DNA from: Methylobacterium nonmethylotrophicum
Lineage (GTDB): Bacteria; Pseudomonadota; Alphaproteobacteria; Rhizobiales; Beijerinckiaceae
NCBI RefSeq assembly: GCF_004745635.1
Contig: NZ_SRLB01000029.1
Coordinates: 1 to 64,000, forward strand
Direction of reading: 5' to 3'
DNA length: 64,000 bases
Shown: one piece after another, positions 50,640 to 57,977 of the stretch
Layout of the letters: every line of letters starts with the position of its first letter
Position numbering within the stretch: the first letter of the stretch is position 1
Notes under the pieces: generated by a model
Databases searched by the model: none
Told to the model about the DNA's origin: nothing
What the model saw: only the letters and a program-made list of their open reading frames with translations
Translations under genes and position numbers: made by a program

Positions 50640-51419
50640 TCACGCCACCGCGGCGGCCTTCCGGGACTTGGCCGGGTTGCGGGCCGGCCAGCCCAGCGCC
50701 ACGAGCCGCGCCTTGGCATGCTCGCGCACCTCGTCGCGCAGGCCCGGCGGCATCGCGGCGAGCGCGGCTTGCGTCTCGGGGGCGAGCATCAGGTCGGTCA
50801 CGGCGTTGATCGACTGCGCCTCGTCGATCCGCGCGGTCAGCTCGGCCTCCGCCGAACCGCTCGCCTCGGCACGCGGCGCGTCCTCTCCGGCTCGCGGCGC
50901 GTCGGCGTCGTTCGCCGCGTCGGACCCGCGCTCGCCCTCCGGCTCGGATTCCTGCGGCTCGCGCGACGGCTCGGGCCGGCGGGCCTGGTTCGCCGCAACC
51001 AGGTCGGGCCGGCTCGCCTTGAACTCGTCGGCCTCGTCCTCGGAGTAGAGCAGCCCGTGCAGCCCGGCGAGCTTGAGGATCACCCGGTCCTTGGCCCGCT
51101 TCTCGGCCATGGCGAAGACGTAGGCCGCTTGGCGGCCGGAGACGCGGTAGTTCACGCCGATCAGCGCCTCGCCGATCGACCACTCGGTGCGGTCGCCGTT
51201 CGGGCCCGGCATGTGGCCGGTCACCAGGATCACCGCCTCGTCCCGCTCCGCCCGCACGATCACCGGCGCGTCGAAGCGGATGCGGGCCTGCACGGCGATC
51301 CGCTCCAGGGCCTTGTGGTAGATGACGGCGGTACCCTGCACGCGCCAGACGTTGCCGGCCAGCGGCTCGCCGTAGGTGGCGAGGATGTCCGCGATCTGCT
51401 TGTCCGTGGTTGCGCTCAT
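50640..51419 (-). CDS. uncharacterised protein with a SOS box, possible recombination function
   Basis: A 259-residue protein. The N-terminal ~145 residues form a conserved-looking domain (IADILATYGEPLAGNVWRVQ, AVILVTGHMPGPNGDRTEWS, AYVFAMAEKRAKDRVILKLAG, LLYSEDEADEF). An Ala/Glu-rich disordered linker follows, then a small C-terminal helical domain (INAVTDLMLAPETQAALAAMPPG). The AEKRAKDR...YSEDEADEF segment recalls phage-encoded recombination proteins, but this is recollection, not a search. A GTTC-N7-GTTC box lies 54 bases upstream. ATG 51419; a T5 terminator follows. Divergent from the gene at 51756. Confidence 0.65.
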   Translation of the reverse strand: MSATTDKQIADILATYGEPLAGNVWRVQGTAVIYHKALERIAVQARIRFDAPVIVRAERDEAVILVTGHMPGPNGDRTEWSIGEALIGVNYRVSGRQAAYVFAMAEKRAKDRVILKLAGLHGLLYSEDEADEFKASRPDLVAANQARRPEPSREPQESEPEGERGSDAANDADAPRAGEDAPRAEASGSAEAELTARIDEAQSINAVTDLMLAPETQAALAAMPPGLRDEVREHAKARLVALGWPARNPAKSRKAAAVA

Positions 51420-51472
51420 GTCGATCGATCTCACCTGCTGACGGCGGGCTCCGGACGGGGACGAGACGGCCG

Positions 51473-51487
51473 GTTCCACGTTTGTTC
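51473..51487 (-). promoter_or_regulatory. LexA (SOS) box upstream of the gene at 50640-51419
   Basis: GTTC-CACGTTT-GTTC on the plus strand, i.e. GAAC-N7-GAAC on the minus strand, exact match to the alphaproteobacterial LexA operator. It lies next to a TAGAGA possible -10, 54 bases before the start codon. Confidence 0.65.
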
Positions 51488-51670
51488 TCTAGCACGGGAT
51501 ATGGGGGCAGGCGAGCGTTTTCGCCATGTCCGGGCGAGACGGATCGTTCCGGATCGATGATGTTTTGTCGCATCTTCCGGCAGCGCCCGACCTACGCACA
51601 GACGTAGAAGCCGGCTGCACGGCCGCGCTTTCACGCCGTCGATTTTCCGGTCGTTGTGCGGTTCGCGTGC

Positions 51671-51685
51671 GTTCGCTAAATGTTC
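51671..51685 (+). promoter_or_regulatory. LexA (SOS) box overlapping the promoter of the gene at 51756
   Basis: GTTC-GCTAAAT-GTTC is an exact LexA box. It covers TAAATG (51677-51682), the -10 of a promoter whose -35 would be TTGTGC (51654-51659) at 17 bases spacing. The start codon is 71 bases downstream. The 336-base gap 51420-51755 contains this, the other LexA box and no further recognised element. Confidence 0.7.
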
Positions 51686-51755
51686 CTGAAGACCTGAACG
51701 CGCAGAACTATGGACGGCCGGTCGAGATCGCCGCCTGCCCCTTCCGGAGCCCCGC

Positions 51756-52436
51756 ATGAGCACCCCTGCCCTCCTCGACCCGTCGACCCTGCTCGAGCGT
51801 CCGGGCCAGCGCCGCAGCGCCGTGCGGGGCGTGAACCCGCGTCGGGGCGCCGTGCTGGCGCCGCCGGTGCCGCGCCCGGCCCTGGTGGCGGACTTTCTCG
51901 CGGTCGCCGCCCTCGACCCGGCGGTGGAACGCCTGCGCGCCGCACCCTCTCCGGTCCGCCTGCTGCTCGGCGACGCGGTGATCGACCACGCCGCCGATTT
52001 CGAGCAGGTGCGCACCGACGAGCCGGGGCTCCTCGTCGACGTCGTGGCGGAGGCGGATCTCGCGCGGCACCCGTTCCGCACCGCCTACGTGGCGGGCGAG
52101 CCGGTCGTGGCCGAGGACGGGCGCCGCTTCGTCATCGAGAGCGCCGCGACGCTGCGGGCCGAGCCGCGCCTCTCGACCGTGCGCCTGATCATGGCCTGCC
52201 GGCGCACCTACGTGTCGGCGGGCGACCGGGTGCGGATCCTGCACCACCTCGACGAATGCGGGACCGGGCGGCTGGTCGAGTGCGCCGCCATGGCGATCAA
52301 CGCCCAGGACGGGGTCGCGGCGGTGCTGGCCCTCGCCGTCGAGGGGCTGGTGGCGGTCGACATCAGCCGGCCGATCCTGCCCGAGACGCCGGTGCGCCGG
52401 CGCGCGCTGCCCTACCCGGACCCGTTCGGGTTCTGA
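51756..52436 (+). CDS. uncharacterised SOS-box protein, possibly TnsA-like nuclease fold
   Basis: A 226-residue protein. Residues ~55-125 (AVIDHAADFEQVRTDEPGLLVDVV, then FVIESAATLRAEPRLSTVRL) resemble the Asp...(E/D)xx layout of PD-(D/E)XK nucleases such as TnsA. The C-terminal half (VRILHHLDECGTGRLVECAA, AVLALAVEGLVAVDISRPILP) is like a winged helix. Length and domain order are close to TnsA-like proteins, but the last metal-binding Lys is not visible, so nuclease activity is uncertain. ATG 51756 has GGAG upstream. It is followed 65 bases later by mtnA. Confidence 0.6.
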   Translation: MSTPALLDPSTLLERPGQRRSAVRGVNPRRGAVLAPPVPRPALVADFLAVAALDPAVERLRAAPSPVRLLLGDAVIDHAADFEQVRTDEPGLLVDVVAEADLARHPFRTAYVAGEPVVAEDGRRFVIESAATLRAEPRLSTVRLIMACRRTYVSAGDRVRILHHLDECGTGRLVECAAMAINAQDGVAAVLALAVEGLVAVDISRPILPETPVRRRALPYPDPFGF

Positions 52437-52501
52437 TCCTCGCGCGGGGCGGCGCGGGCGGGGTCGCGCAAAACGGGCGCGAGCGTGCTAAGGCACGGCC
52501 C

Positions 52502-53596
52502 ATGAAGATCGACGGCCGCCACTACCGCACCATCTTCCCCGCCCCCGACGGCGAGGGGATCTGCGTGATCGACCAGACCCGCCTCCCCTTCGCGTTCGAG
52601 ACGCGGGTGCTGAGGAGCGAGGCCGACGCCGCGGTCGCGATCCGCACGATGATCGTGCGCGGCGCGCCGCTGATCGGCGCCACCGCCGCCTACGGGCTGG
52701 CGCTCGCGATGCGCGAGGACCCGTCCGACCGCAACCTCGACGGGGCGCGGGCGCGTCTCGCCGCGACGCGGCCGACCGCCATCAACCTGCGCTGGGCCCT
52801 CGACCGGGTCGCGGGCGTGCTCCAGCCCCTCGCCGCGGGCGAGCGCGCGGCCGCTTCCCTCAGGGAAGCGGCCCGCATCGCCGACGAGGACGTGGCGAGC
52901 TGCCGGGCGATCGGCGAGCACGGGGCGGCGCTGATCGCCGCGATCGCCCGCCGCAAGGCCGGGCCGGTCAACGTGCTGACCCATTGCAATGCCGGCTGGC
53001 TCGCCACCGTCGACTGGGGCACGGCGCTGGCGCCGATCTACGTCGCGCACGATGCCGGTCTGCCGGTCCATGTCTGGGTCGACGAGACCCGGCCGCGCAA
53101 CCAGGGCGCGGCGCTGACCGCCTTCGAGCTCAACGCCCACGGCGTGCCCCACACGGTGATCGCCGACAATGCCGGCGGCCACCTGATGCAGCACGGGCAG
53201 GTCGATCTCTGCATCGTCGGCTCGGACCGCACGACGGCGACCGGCGACGTCTGCAACAAGATCGGCACCTACCTGAAGGCGCTGGCCGCCCGCGATTGCG
53301 GCGTGCCGTTCTACGCCGCCCTGCCGTTCTCGACGATCGACTGGACGCTCGCCGACGGCGTCGCCGGCATCCCGATCGAGGAGCGCGACGCCCGCGAGGT
53401 GACCCACCTCACCGGCCGCACCGACGACGGCGTCTTCGCCACCGTGGCGGTCGTCTCGCCGGGCAGCCCGGTGGCGAACCCGGCCTTCGACGTCACGCCG
53501 GCCCGCCTCGTCACCGGCCTCATCACCGAGCGCGGCGTGGCGGAGGCGACTCCGGACGGCCTGCTCGGGCTCTATCCGGAGCGGCGGGCGGCGTAG
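52502..53596 (+). CDS. mtnA: S-methyl-5-thioribose-1-phosphate isomerase
   Basis: A 364-residue isomerase of the methionine salvage pathway that turns 5-methylthioribose 1-phosphate into the ribulose form. TMIVRGAPLIGATAAYG, the catalytic Cys in LTHCNAGWLAT and Asp in IVGSDRTTATGDVCNKIGTY are diagnostic. ATG 52502. Other salvage genes (mtnP, mtnB) are not in the window. In Methylobacterium-like organisms the product may feed alternative MTA shunts. Confidence 0.95.
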   Translation: MKIDGRHYRTIFPAPDGEGICVIDQTRLPFAFETRVLRSEADAAVAIRTMIVRGAPLIGATAAYGLALAMREDPSDRNLDGARARLAATRPTAINLRWALDRVAGVLQPLAAGERAAASLREAARIADEDVASCRAIGEHGAALIAAIARRKAGPVNVLTHCNAGWLATVDWGTALAPIYVAHDAGLPVHVWVDETRPRNQGAALTAFELNAHGVPHTVIADNAGGHLMQHGQVDLCIVGSDRTTATGDVCNKIGTYLKALAARDCGVPFYAALPFSTIDWTLADGVAGIPIEERDAREVTHLTGRTDDGVFATVAVVSPGSPVANPAFDVTPARLVTGLITERGVAEATPDGLLGLYPERRAA

Positions 53597-53690
53597 TCCG
53601 GATCCGGGATGAGGTTGGTGACCGGGGCTCTCCGGGGCCCGGATTCGCCGGAATAGCCTCCGGGCCCCACGCTTCGTCATCCATGAGGGA

Positions 53691-53786
53691 TCACGCCGCC
53701 CGGCCGTGCCGGGGGCGGGAGCCGCGGCGGCTCAGATAGGCGAGCAGTCGCGGCAGGACGAAGAGCATGAAGATCTTGCGCAGCAT
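53691..53786 (-). CDS. 31-residue membrane peptide
   Basis: A tiny frame: MLRKIFMLFVLPRLLAYLSR followed by an Arg/His-rich tail. One amphipathic or membrane helix. Start ATG 53786 has GGGAA 9 bases upstream. It follows the ElaB-like gene by 16 bases, so it is probably the last gene of the stress cluster. No family recognised. Confidence 0.5.
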   Translation of the reverse strand: MLRKIFMLFVLPRLLAYLSRRGSRPRHGRAA

Positions 53787-53802
53787 GGCGTGAATTCCCG
53801 TG

Positions 53803-54231
53803 TCAGCGTGAGCGGCGGACGAGCCAGCCCGCCGCGAAGGCGAGGGCGGCAAGGCCCAAAAGGGTGTTGGTGCGGTGGCCCTCGGCGTAGCGCAGGGCCC
53901 GGCGGCCATAGGCCTCGCCGCGGCGGCGGACCGCGCGGGCGGCGTCGCGCCCGTCGCGGACGAGGTCGTCGGCCCGTTCGCGCGCGGTGTCCACCAGGTC
54001 TTCGGCCTGCGCGCGCGCCGCGCGAGCGAGGCGGCGGCCGTCATCGGCCAGGTCATCGGCCAGGTCCTCGGCCTGATCGCGGGCGCGGCCATAGGCGTAT
54101 TGCGCGCCGCCGGCCACCTGGTTGGCGGCGCCGCGCACCTGCCGGACGGGATCGCCCGAGAGGCCGCCGAGCGCGGTCTGGACGCGGCCCGTCAGGTGAC
54201 GGGACGCGCCACGGAACTGGTCGCGGTTCAT
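53803..54231 (-). CDS. CsbD/ElaB-like stress protein with C-terminal membrane anchor
   Basis: A 142-residue protein. The N-terminus (MNRDQFRGASRHLTGRVQTALG) is CsbD-like. The middle is a long amphipathic helix (DQAEDLADDLADDGRRLARAARAQAEDLV), and the C-terminus is a membrane helix (NTLLGLAALAFAAGWLVRR), as in ElaB/YqjD, which tether to the inner membrane in stationary phase. GGAGG lies about 6 bases before the ATG. Probably expressed under stress. Confidence 0.8.
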   Translation of the reverse strand: MNRDQFRGASRHLTGRVQTALGGLSGDPVRQVRGAANQVAGGAQYAYGRARDQAEDLADDLADDGRRLARAARAQAEDLVDTARERADDLVRDGRDAARAVRRRGEAYGRRALRYAEGHRTNTLLGLAALAFAAGWLVRRSR

Positions 54232-54308
54232 GCTGTCCTCCTGATTACGGTGAAAGCTGGAGTCCGGCGGCGGAACGATTCCCGCCGCCTTCTTGTCCGC
54301 GCCGGGCG

Positions 54309-54512
54309 TTACTTGCGGCCCGTGAGGGCGTCGGCGGCGCTCTTCACGCCGTCCTTGACCTCGCCGACGGTGCGCTGGGCCTCGCCCTTGAGCTCCTGGG
54401 CCTTGCCCTCGGCGACGAGCGAGTCGTTGCCGGTGGCCTTGCCGACGCCCTGCTTGACGTTGCCGATCGCCTCGTTGGCCAGGCCCTTCAGCTTGTCGGT
54501 GGTGCTGCTCAT
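54309..54512 (-). CDS. CsbD family protein
   Basis: A 67-residue CsbD-like protein (SSTTDKLKGLANEAIGNVKQ, KATGNDSLVAEGKAQELKGE, then RTVGEVKDGVKSAADAL). Members are small, hydrophilic, sigma-B or EcfG-induced proteins of unknown molecular role. ATG 54512 with GGAGAG upstream. Flanked by hairpins on both sides, so it may be separately regulated from its neighbours. Confidence 0.92.
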   Translation of the reverse strand: MSSTTDKLKGLANEAIGNVKQGVGKATGNDSLVAEGKAQELKGEAQRTVGEVKDGVKSAADALTGRK

Positions 54513-54547
54513 CGGGAACTCTCCTGTTTCAGGGGGTTGGTGAGGAT

Positions 54548-54575
54548 CTGGCTCCCGCCCTCATGCGGGAGCCAG
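54548..54575 (-). terminator. hairpin between the membrane protein gene and the CsbD gene
   Basis: CTGGCTCCCGC (54548-54558) pairs with GCGGGAGCCAG (54565-54575), a perfect 11-bp stem, 6 bases after the stop of the minus-strand gene at 54581. No T tract follows; it could be a terminator or an RNA-processing hairpin. Confidence 0.5.
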
Positions 54576-54580
54576 GGGTG

Positions 54581-55492
54581 TCAGACGCGGCGGGTGTCGT
54601 AGGCGCCCACCACGGCCGGGGCGCCGAAGCGGCCGCCGAAGAAGGCCGCGGCGGCGCCGAGGATCAGCGCGATGGCGGCGAAGAAGGCGCCCTGCGTCGC
54701 GGCCGACTTGGCGGCGACGGCGGCGGCCTCCGCCTTCTGCTTGGCGGTGGTGACCGCCTGCTCGTACTGCTTCTGGTAGTCCTGGACCTGCTGGCGGGCC
54801 TGGTCGACCGGGATGTTCTGCGCCTTGGCGAGCGCGTCGGCGGCGCGGGACTCGGCCTGCTGCTTCTGCGCGGCGTCGCCGGTGATCAGCGCGCGGATCG
54901 CCGACACGGCGGCGTCACGGGCGGCCTGCGGGTCCTGGCCGGCGGCCTGCTGGCGCACCTTCTCCTCGATGCCCTCGAGGGGGTTCTGGATCTTCGACAG
55001 CGACGGGGCCGCCGCCTGGGCGGCGGTCTGCACCGCGCCACCGGCCGCGCTGCCGACGCCGCCGATGGCGCTCGACACCGTGCCGAGCGCGCCGCCGACG
55101 AGGCCGCTCGCCGCCGAGGCCAGCATGTAGATCACCACCAGGGTCGTCACCGCCCAGGAGACGAGGCCGTGCAGGGCGGCCGCCTCGGGCAGCGGCTTGC
55201 CGGACAGCCGCCCGGCGATGGCGCCGCCGGCGAGCGAGGCGACGATGCCCGAGATCACGAACCACAGGCCCGCGCCCACCGAGAAGGTCGAGGCGTCCGG
55301 GTTGTCGGCGGCGCTGGTGCCGATCGAGGCCAGGCCGATGCTCACGCCGAGGAGGTTGAGGATCACCTGCGTCACCAGGGCGGTGACGGCGCCGGCGAAG
55401 ATGGCGCCCCAGGAGACCTGGTTGAGCAGGACCGCGCGGGTGTCGGCCTGCGCCGCGGTCGCGAGGGGGGAAACGGGGGTCTGGATGGTCAC
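54581..55492 (-). CDS. membrane protein with long coiled segment (PhnA-like)
   Basis: A 303-residue protein. Membrane helices around residues 28-50 (VSWGAIFAGAVTALVTQVIL), 72-100 and 107-130 precede a long Ala/Gln-rich coiled-coil-like stretch (residues ~160-265, with AQKQQAESRAADALAKAQ). A further helix ends the protein (GAFFAAIALILGAAAAFFGG). Similar alphaproteobacterial proteins are often called PhnA-like. GTG start 55492, GGAG 8 bases upstream. Middle gene of the stress-like cluster. Confidence 0.75.
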   Translation of the reverse strand: MTIQTPVSPLATAAQADTRAVLLNQVSWGAIFAGAVTALVTQVILNLLGVSIGLASIGTSAADNPDASTFSVGAGLWFVISGIVASLAGGAIAGRLSGKPLPEAAALHGLVSWAVTTLVVIYMLASAASGLVGGALGTVSSAIGGVGSAAGGAVQTAAQAAAPSLSKIQNPLEGIEEKVRQQAAGQDPQAARDAAVSAIRALITGDAAQKQQAESRAADALAKAQNIPVDQARQQVQDYQKQYEQAVTTAKQKAEAAAVAAKSAATQGAFFAAIALILGAAAAFFGGRFGAPAVVGAYDTRRV

Positions 55493-55610
55493 GGGTTCAC
55501 TCCGGGTCGTTCAGGCAGTCTGGGCATGCGGCTGCGGGTCGGGGTGGCCCCCGGCCCCGGGCGATCGCCAGGCAGGGACCGGGGGGCGGCCGCGGCGCAG
55601 GGGCGCGTGG

Positions 55611-55979
55611 TCAGTCGCGGCTGGCGTTGACGAGGAGGCCGAGGCCGAAGCCTACGAGGCCAGCGATCACCAGGGAGGCGAGCGGGTACTCGGCGACCTG
55701 GTGGCTGACCTGCCGGGTGCCGCGGCGCAGGTACTGGCTGCCGCGCTCGTAAGCGTCCTCGGCGTAGTCCTGGGCGTCGTCGGCAATGTCGTGGGCTCTG
55801 CCGGCGGCGTGGCGCACGGCGTCCTTGGCCTGGCCGTAGGCGTTCTCCGCCGCGCCCTGCGCCTCGCGGAACCGGCCCTCGGCCGAGTCGCGGTGCGAGC
55901 CGGTCAGGTCGCCGACCGCGCCCTGCAGCTTGCCGCCGAGTTCCCGGGCGGCACCGGTGATGCGATCCGTGTCAACCAT
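55611..55979 (-). CDS. CsbD domain protein with C-terminal membrane anchor
   Basis: A 122-residue protein: N-terminal CsbD-like domain (DRITGAARELGGKLQGAVGDLTG, EGRFREAQGAAENAYGQAKDAV), a central polar helix, and a C-terminal membrane helix (YPLASLVIAGLVGFGLGLLVN). It resembles the neighbour at 53803 in plan, suggesting duplication. GAGAGGAG precedes the ATG. Expected location: inner membrane, facing cytosol. Confidence 0.85.
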   Translation of the reverse strand: MVDTDRITGAARELGGKLQGAVGDLTGSHRDSAEGRFREAQGAAENAYGQAKDAVRHAAGRAHDIADDAQDYAEDAYERGSQYLRRGTRQVSHQVAEYPLASLVIAGLVGFGLGLLVNASRD

Positions 55980-56013
55980 GTCGATGCTCCTCTCTGGTCT
56001 GAAGGGGATGGGC

Positions 56014-56036
56014 GGCGCCCCTTGTCGCGGGGCGCC
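56014..56036 (-). terminator. hairpin between two CsbD genes
   Basis: GGCGCCCC (56014-56021) pairs with GGGGCGCC (56029-56036) around 7 bases, between the stop at 56052 and the next start at 55979. No T tract. It may attenuate downstream expression. Confidence 0.4.
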
Positions 56037-56051
56037 GGATGGCGTGTCGCG

Positions 56052-56210
56052 TCAGTCGCGGCGCGGTGCGGTCCCCCGCGGGGGCCGCGCCTCGCCCTTC
56101 TGACGCCGGCCCTCGGCCTCGACCCGGACATCGCCGGTCAGCTTGCCGATGGCCTCCTTCACCGAGCCCTTGATCTGCTCGGTGGAAGTCGATGACGCGC
56201 GCTTGGTCAT
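56052..56210 (-). CDS. short CsbD family protein
   Basis: A 52-residue protein: MTKRASSTSTEQIKGSVKEA then IGKLTGDVRVEAEGRRQKGE and a Pro/Arg-rich tail. The core matches the CsbD domain. GAGG lies 7 bases upstream of ATG 56210. It is the first gene of the minus-strand CsbD group, which ends near 53691. No clear promoter was recognised in 56211-56304. Confidence 0.75.
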   Translation of the reverse strand: MTKRASSTSTEQIKGSVKEAIGKLTGDVRVEAEGRRQKGEARPPRGTAPRRD

Positions 56211-56304
56211 GAGCACCTCGTGTTTTTGAGAAAACTCCGACCGGCCAGCAGATGTGGGCTCTGCTCGCGCGTTCAATGGTAGGAAAATACCAGTAGACTG
56301 AACG

Positions 56305-57765
56305 TCAGCTACTGGATGCCTGCAGCGGAAAGCCGTGCTCGCGGCCCCACAGAATGACCTCGGTGCGGCGATGAACGCCGAGCTTGCGGTAAAGCGCGGC
56401 GCCGTGATTGCGCACGGTGTTGCGCGACAGGCCGAGCTTGCGGGCGATGCCGTCGTCGTCGAGGCCGGTGCAGATCAGGTTGAGGATCTGGCGCTCCCGC
56501 AAGGTGAGGTCGGGCACCTCCGGGTCGGGCGTCGTCCGCCCGGGACGGCGCAGGTTGGCGAGCTTCTCGATCAGGCCGCGGCTGAACCACGAGGTGTCGG
56601 CCATCACCGTCTCGATGGCGTCGAACAGCTCCCGCTCGGTATGCTTGCGCTCGGTGATGTCCTGCAGGACCATCAGGACGAACTCGGCGTCGCTGATGGT
56701 GACGCGCTCGGCCGAGACCAGGCAGTCGAGACGGGCGCCGTTCTCGTGCTGCAGGCACACCTCGACGCCCAGCACGTAGCCCGCCCGCGCCAGCCCGGCC
56801 TCGACGTGCCGGCGCTGCTCCTCCGACACCCAGAGGCCGACCTCCGCCGGCGAGCGTCCGACGATCCGGTCCTCACTGAGGCCGAAGACCCGGCCGAAGG
56901 ACTCGTTGACGCTGGTGACCTGGAAGTCCTCGGCCCGCGCCAGCAGGGTCGGGACCGGCGTCAGGCGGAACGCCTTGGCGAAGCGCTCCTCGCTCTGGCG
57001 CAAAGCCGTCTCGGCCTTCCGGCGCAGCTCGAGGTCGGCGAAGGTGAACAGCATGCAGGGCTCGTCGCCCATCTCGATCGGCTGGCCGGCCACGATGACG
57101 AAGCGGCTGGCGCCGTCGGGCAGCGCGAGGCGGGCCTCCATCTGGGGAATCGTGCCGCCCTCGTTCAGCCGCGAGATCGCGAGTTCGCGGTTGCGGGCGT
57201 TGGCCAGCACGTCGACCTCGTAGACGCTGCGGCCGATCACCGCGTCGCGGGTGTGCCCGGTCATCTCCAGGAAGCCGGCATTCACCTTGACGTGGCGCAG
57301 ATCCGACAGCCGGGTGATCACCGCCGGGGCCGGGTTGGCGTTGAAGGTGCGCTCGAACCGCTCCTCGGCCTCGAACTGGTCGGACACGTCCTTGAGGATC
57401 AGCGCCAGGCAGCTCGGCTTGCCGTCCCGGTCGGTGGCCACCAGGCTGCGCAGGGAATGGACGAAGCCGACATCGGGCCGGTCGGTGCGGGTCACCTCGA
57501 CCACGACGTCGTGGAAGCGCTCGCCCGCGACCACCCGCTCGATCGGGTAGCTCTCCGGCGTCCGGTTGTTGCGGTAGCGCAGGGCGAAGCGGGCCCGGTA
57601 GGCGTCGATCGTCGCGCCGATCTCGTCCAGGCTCTCGGCGCCGTGCATCGCGAGCGCGGCCTCGTTGGCGTAGGCGATGGTCTGGTCGGGCTCGACCAGG
57701 ATCACGCCCTCGCTGAGGCCGGCGATGATCTGCCGGAGTTCATGCCTGTCGACGCCTGCGGTCAC
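56305..57765 (-). CDS. multi-PAS LuxR-type regulator
   Basis: A 486-residue cytoplasmic regulator. Three PAS domains in series, about residues 8-130 (ELRQIIAGLSEGVILVEPDQ), 135-260 (FNANPAPAVITRLSDLRHV) and 265-385 (AFRLTPVPTLLARAEDF). A LuxR helix-turn-helix follows at the end (LTLRERQILNLICTGLDDD, RKLGLSRNTVRNHGAALYRK). The start GTG 57765 is chosen because a consensus EcfG promoter overlaps the upstream GTG 57816, which therefore could not be in the transcript. It follows the CsbD cluster and is divergent from the ECF sigma gene. Signal and targets unknown. Confidence 0.85.
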   Translation of the reverse strand: MTAGVDRHELRQIIAGLSEGVILVEPDQTIAYANEAALAMHGAESLDEIGATIDAYRARFALRYRNNRTPESYPIERVVAGERFHDVVVEVTRTDRPDVGFVHSLRSLVATDRDGKPSCLALILKDVSDQFEAEERFERTFNANPAPAVITRLSDLRHVKVNAGFLEMTGHTRDAVIGRSVYEVDVLANARNRELAISRLNEGGTIPQMEARLALPDGASRFVIVAGQPIEMGDEPCMLFTFADLELRRKAETALRQSEERFAKAFRLTPVPTLLARAEDFQVTSVNESFGRVFGLSEDRIVGRSPAEVGLWVSEEQRRHVEAGLARAGYVLGVEVCLQHENGARLDCLVSAERVTISDAEFVLMVLQDITERKHTERELFDAIETVMADTSWFSRGLIEKLANLRRPGRTTPDPEVPDLTLRERQILNLICTGLDDDGIARKLGLSRNTVRNHGAALYRKLGVHRRTEVILWGREHGFPLQASSS

Positions 57766-57817
57766 GGCTCGCTCGATCCTGTCCTGCTCGCGGCCGCTCA
57801 GGCGGCAGCGGAGCACA

Positions 57818-57842
57818 AACGGATCGCGCGCTAACGGGTTCC
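57818..57842 (-). promoter_or_regulatory. EcfG-type promoter of the PAS-LuxR gene
   Basis: On the minus strand GGAAC (57842-57838), 16 bases, CGTT (57821-57818), an exact EcfG consensus. Transcription would begin near 57811, about 45 bases before the GTG start 57765. This makes the longer reading from 57816 unlikely. Confidence 0.7.
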
Positions 57843-57977
57843 CGGCCGGCCGCGAGATTCACCGGTAGATTCGTATCATTGACGTAATTGGCGACGACCA
57901 GAAATAAGTCGCATCGCGGTCGGCCGAGGCCTCTGCCCCACGGGACCCGACCTCCGAACCGCCCGGTCTAGTCCGAT

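Noticed and set aside
51661..51674. GTTC-N6-GTTC next to the SOS box
   Set aside because: Spacing is 6, not 7; only the following GTTC-N7-GTTC fits the LexA consensus.
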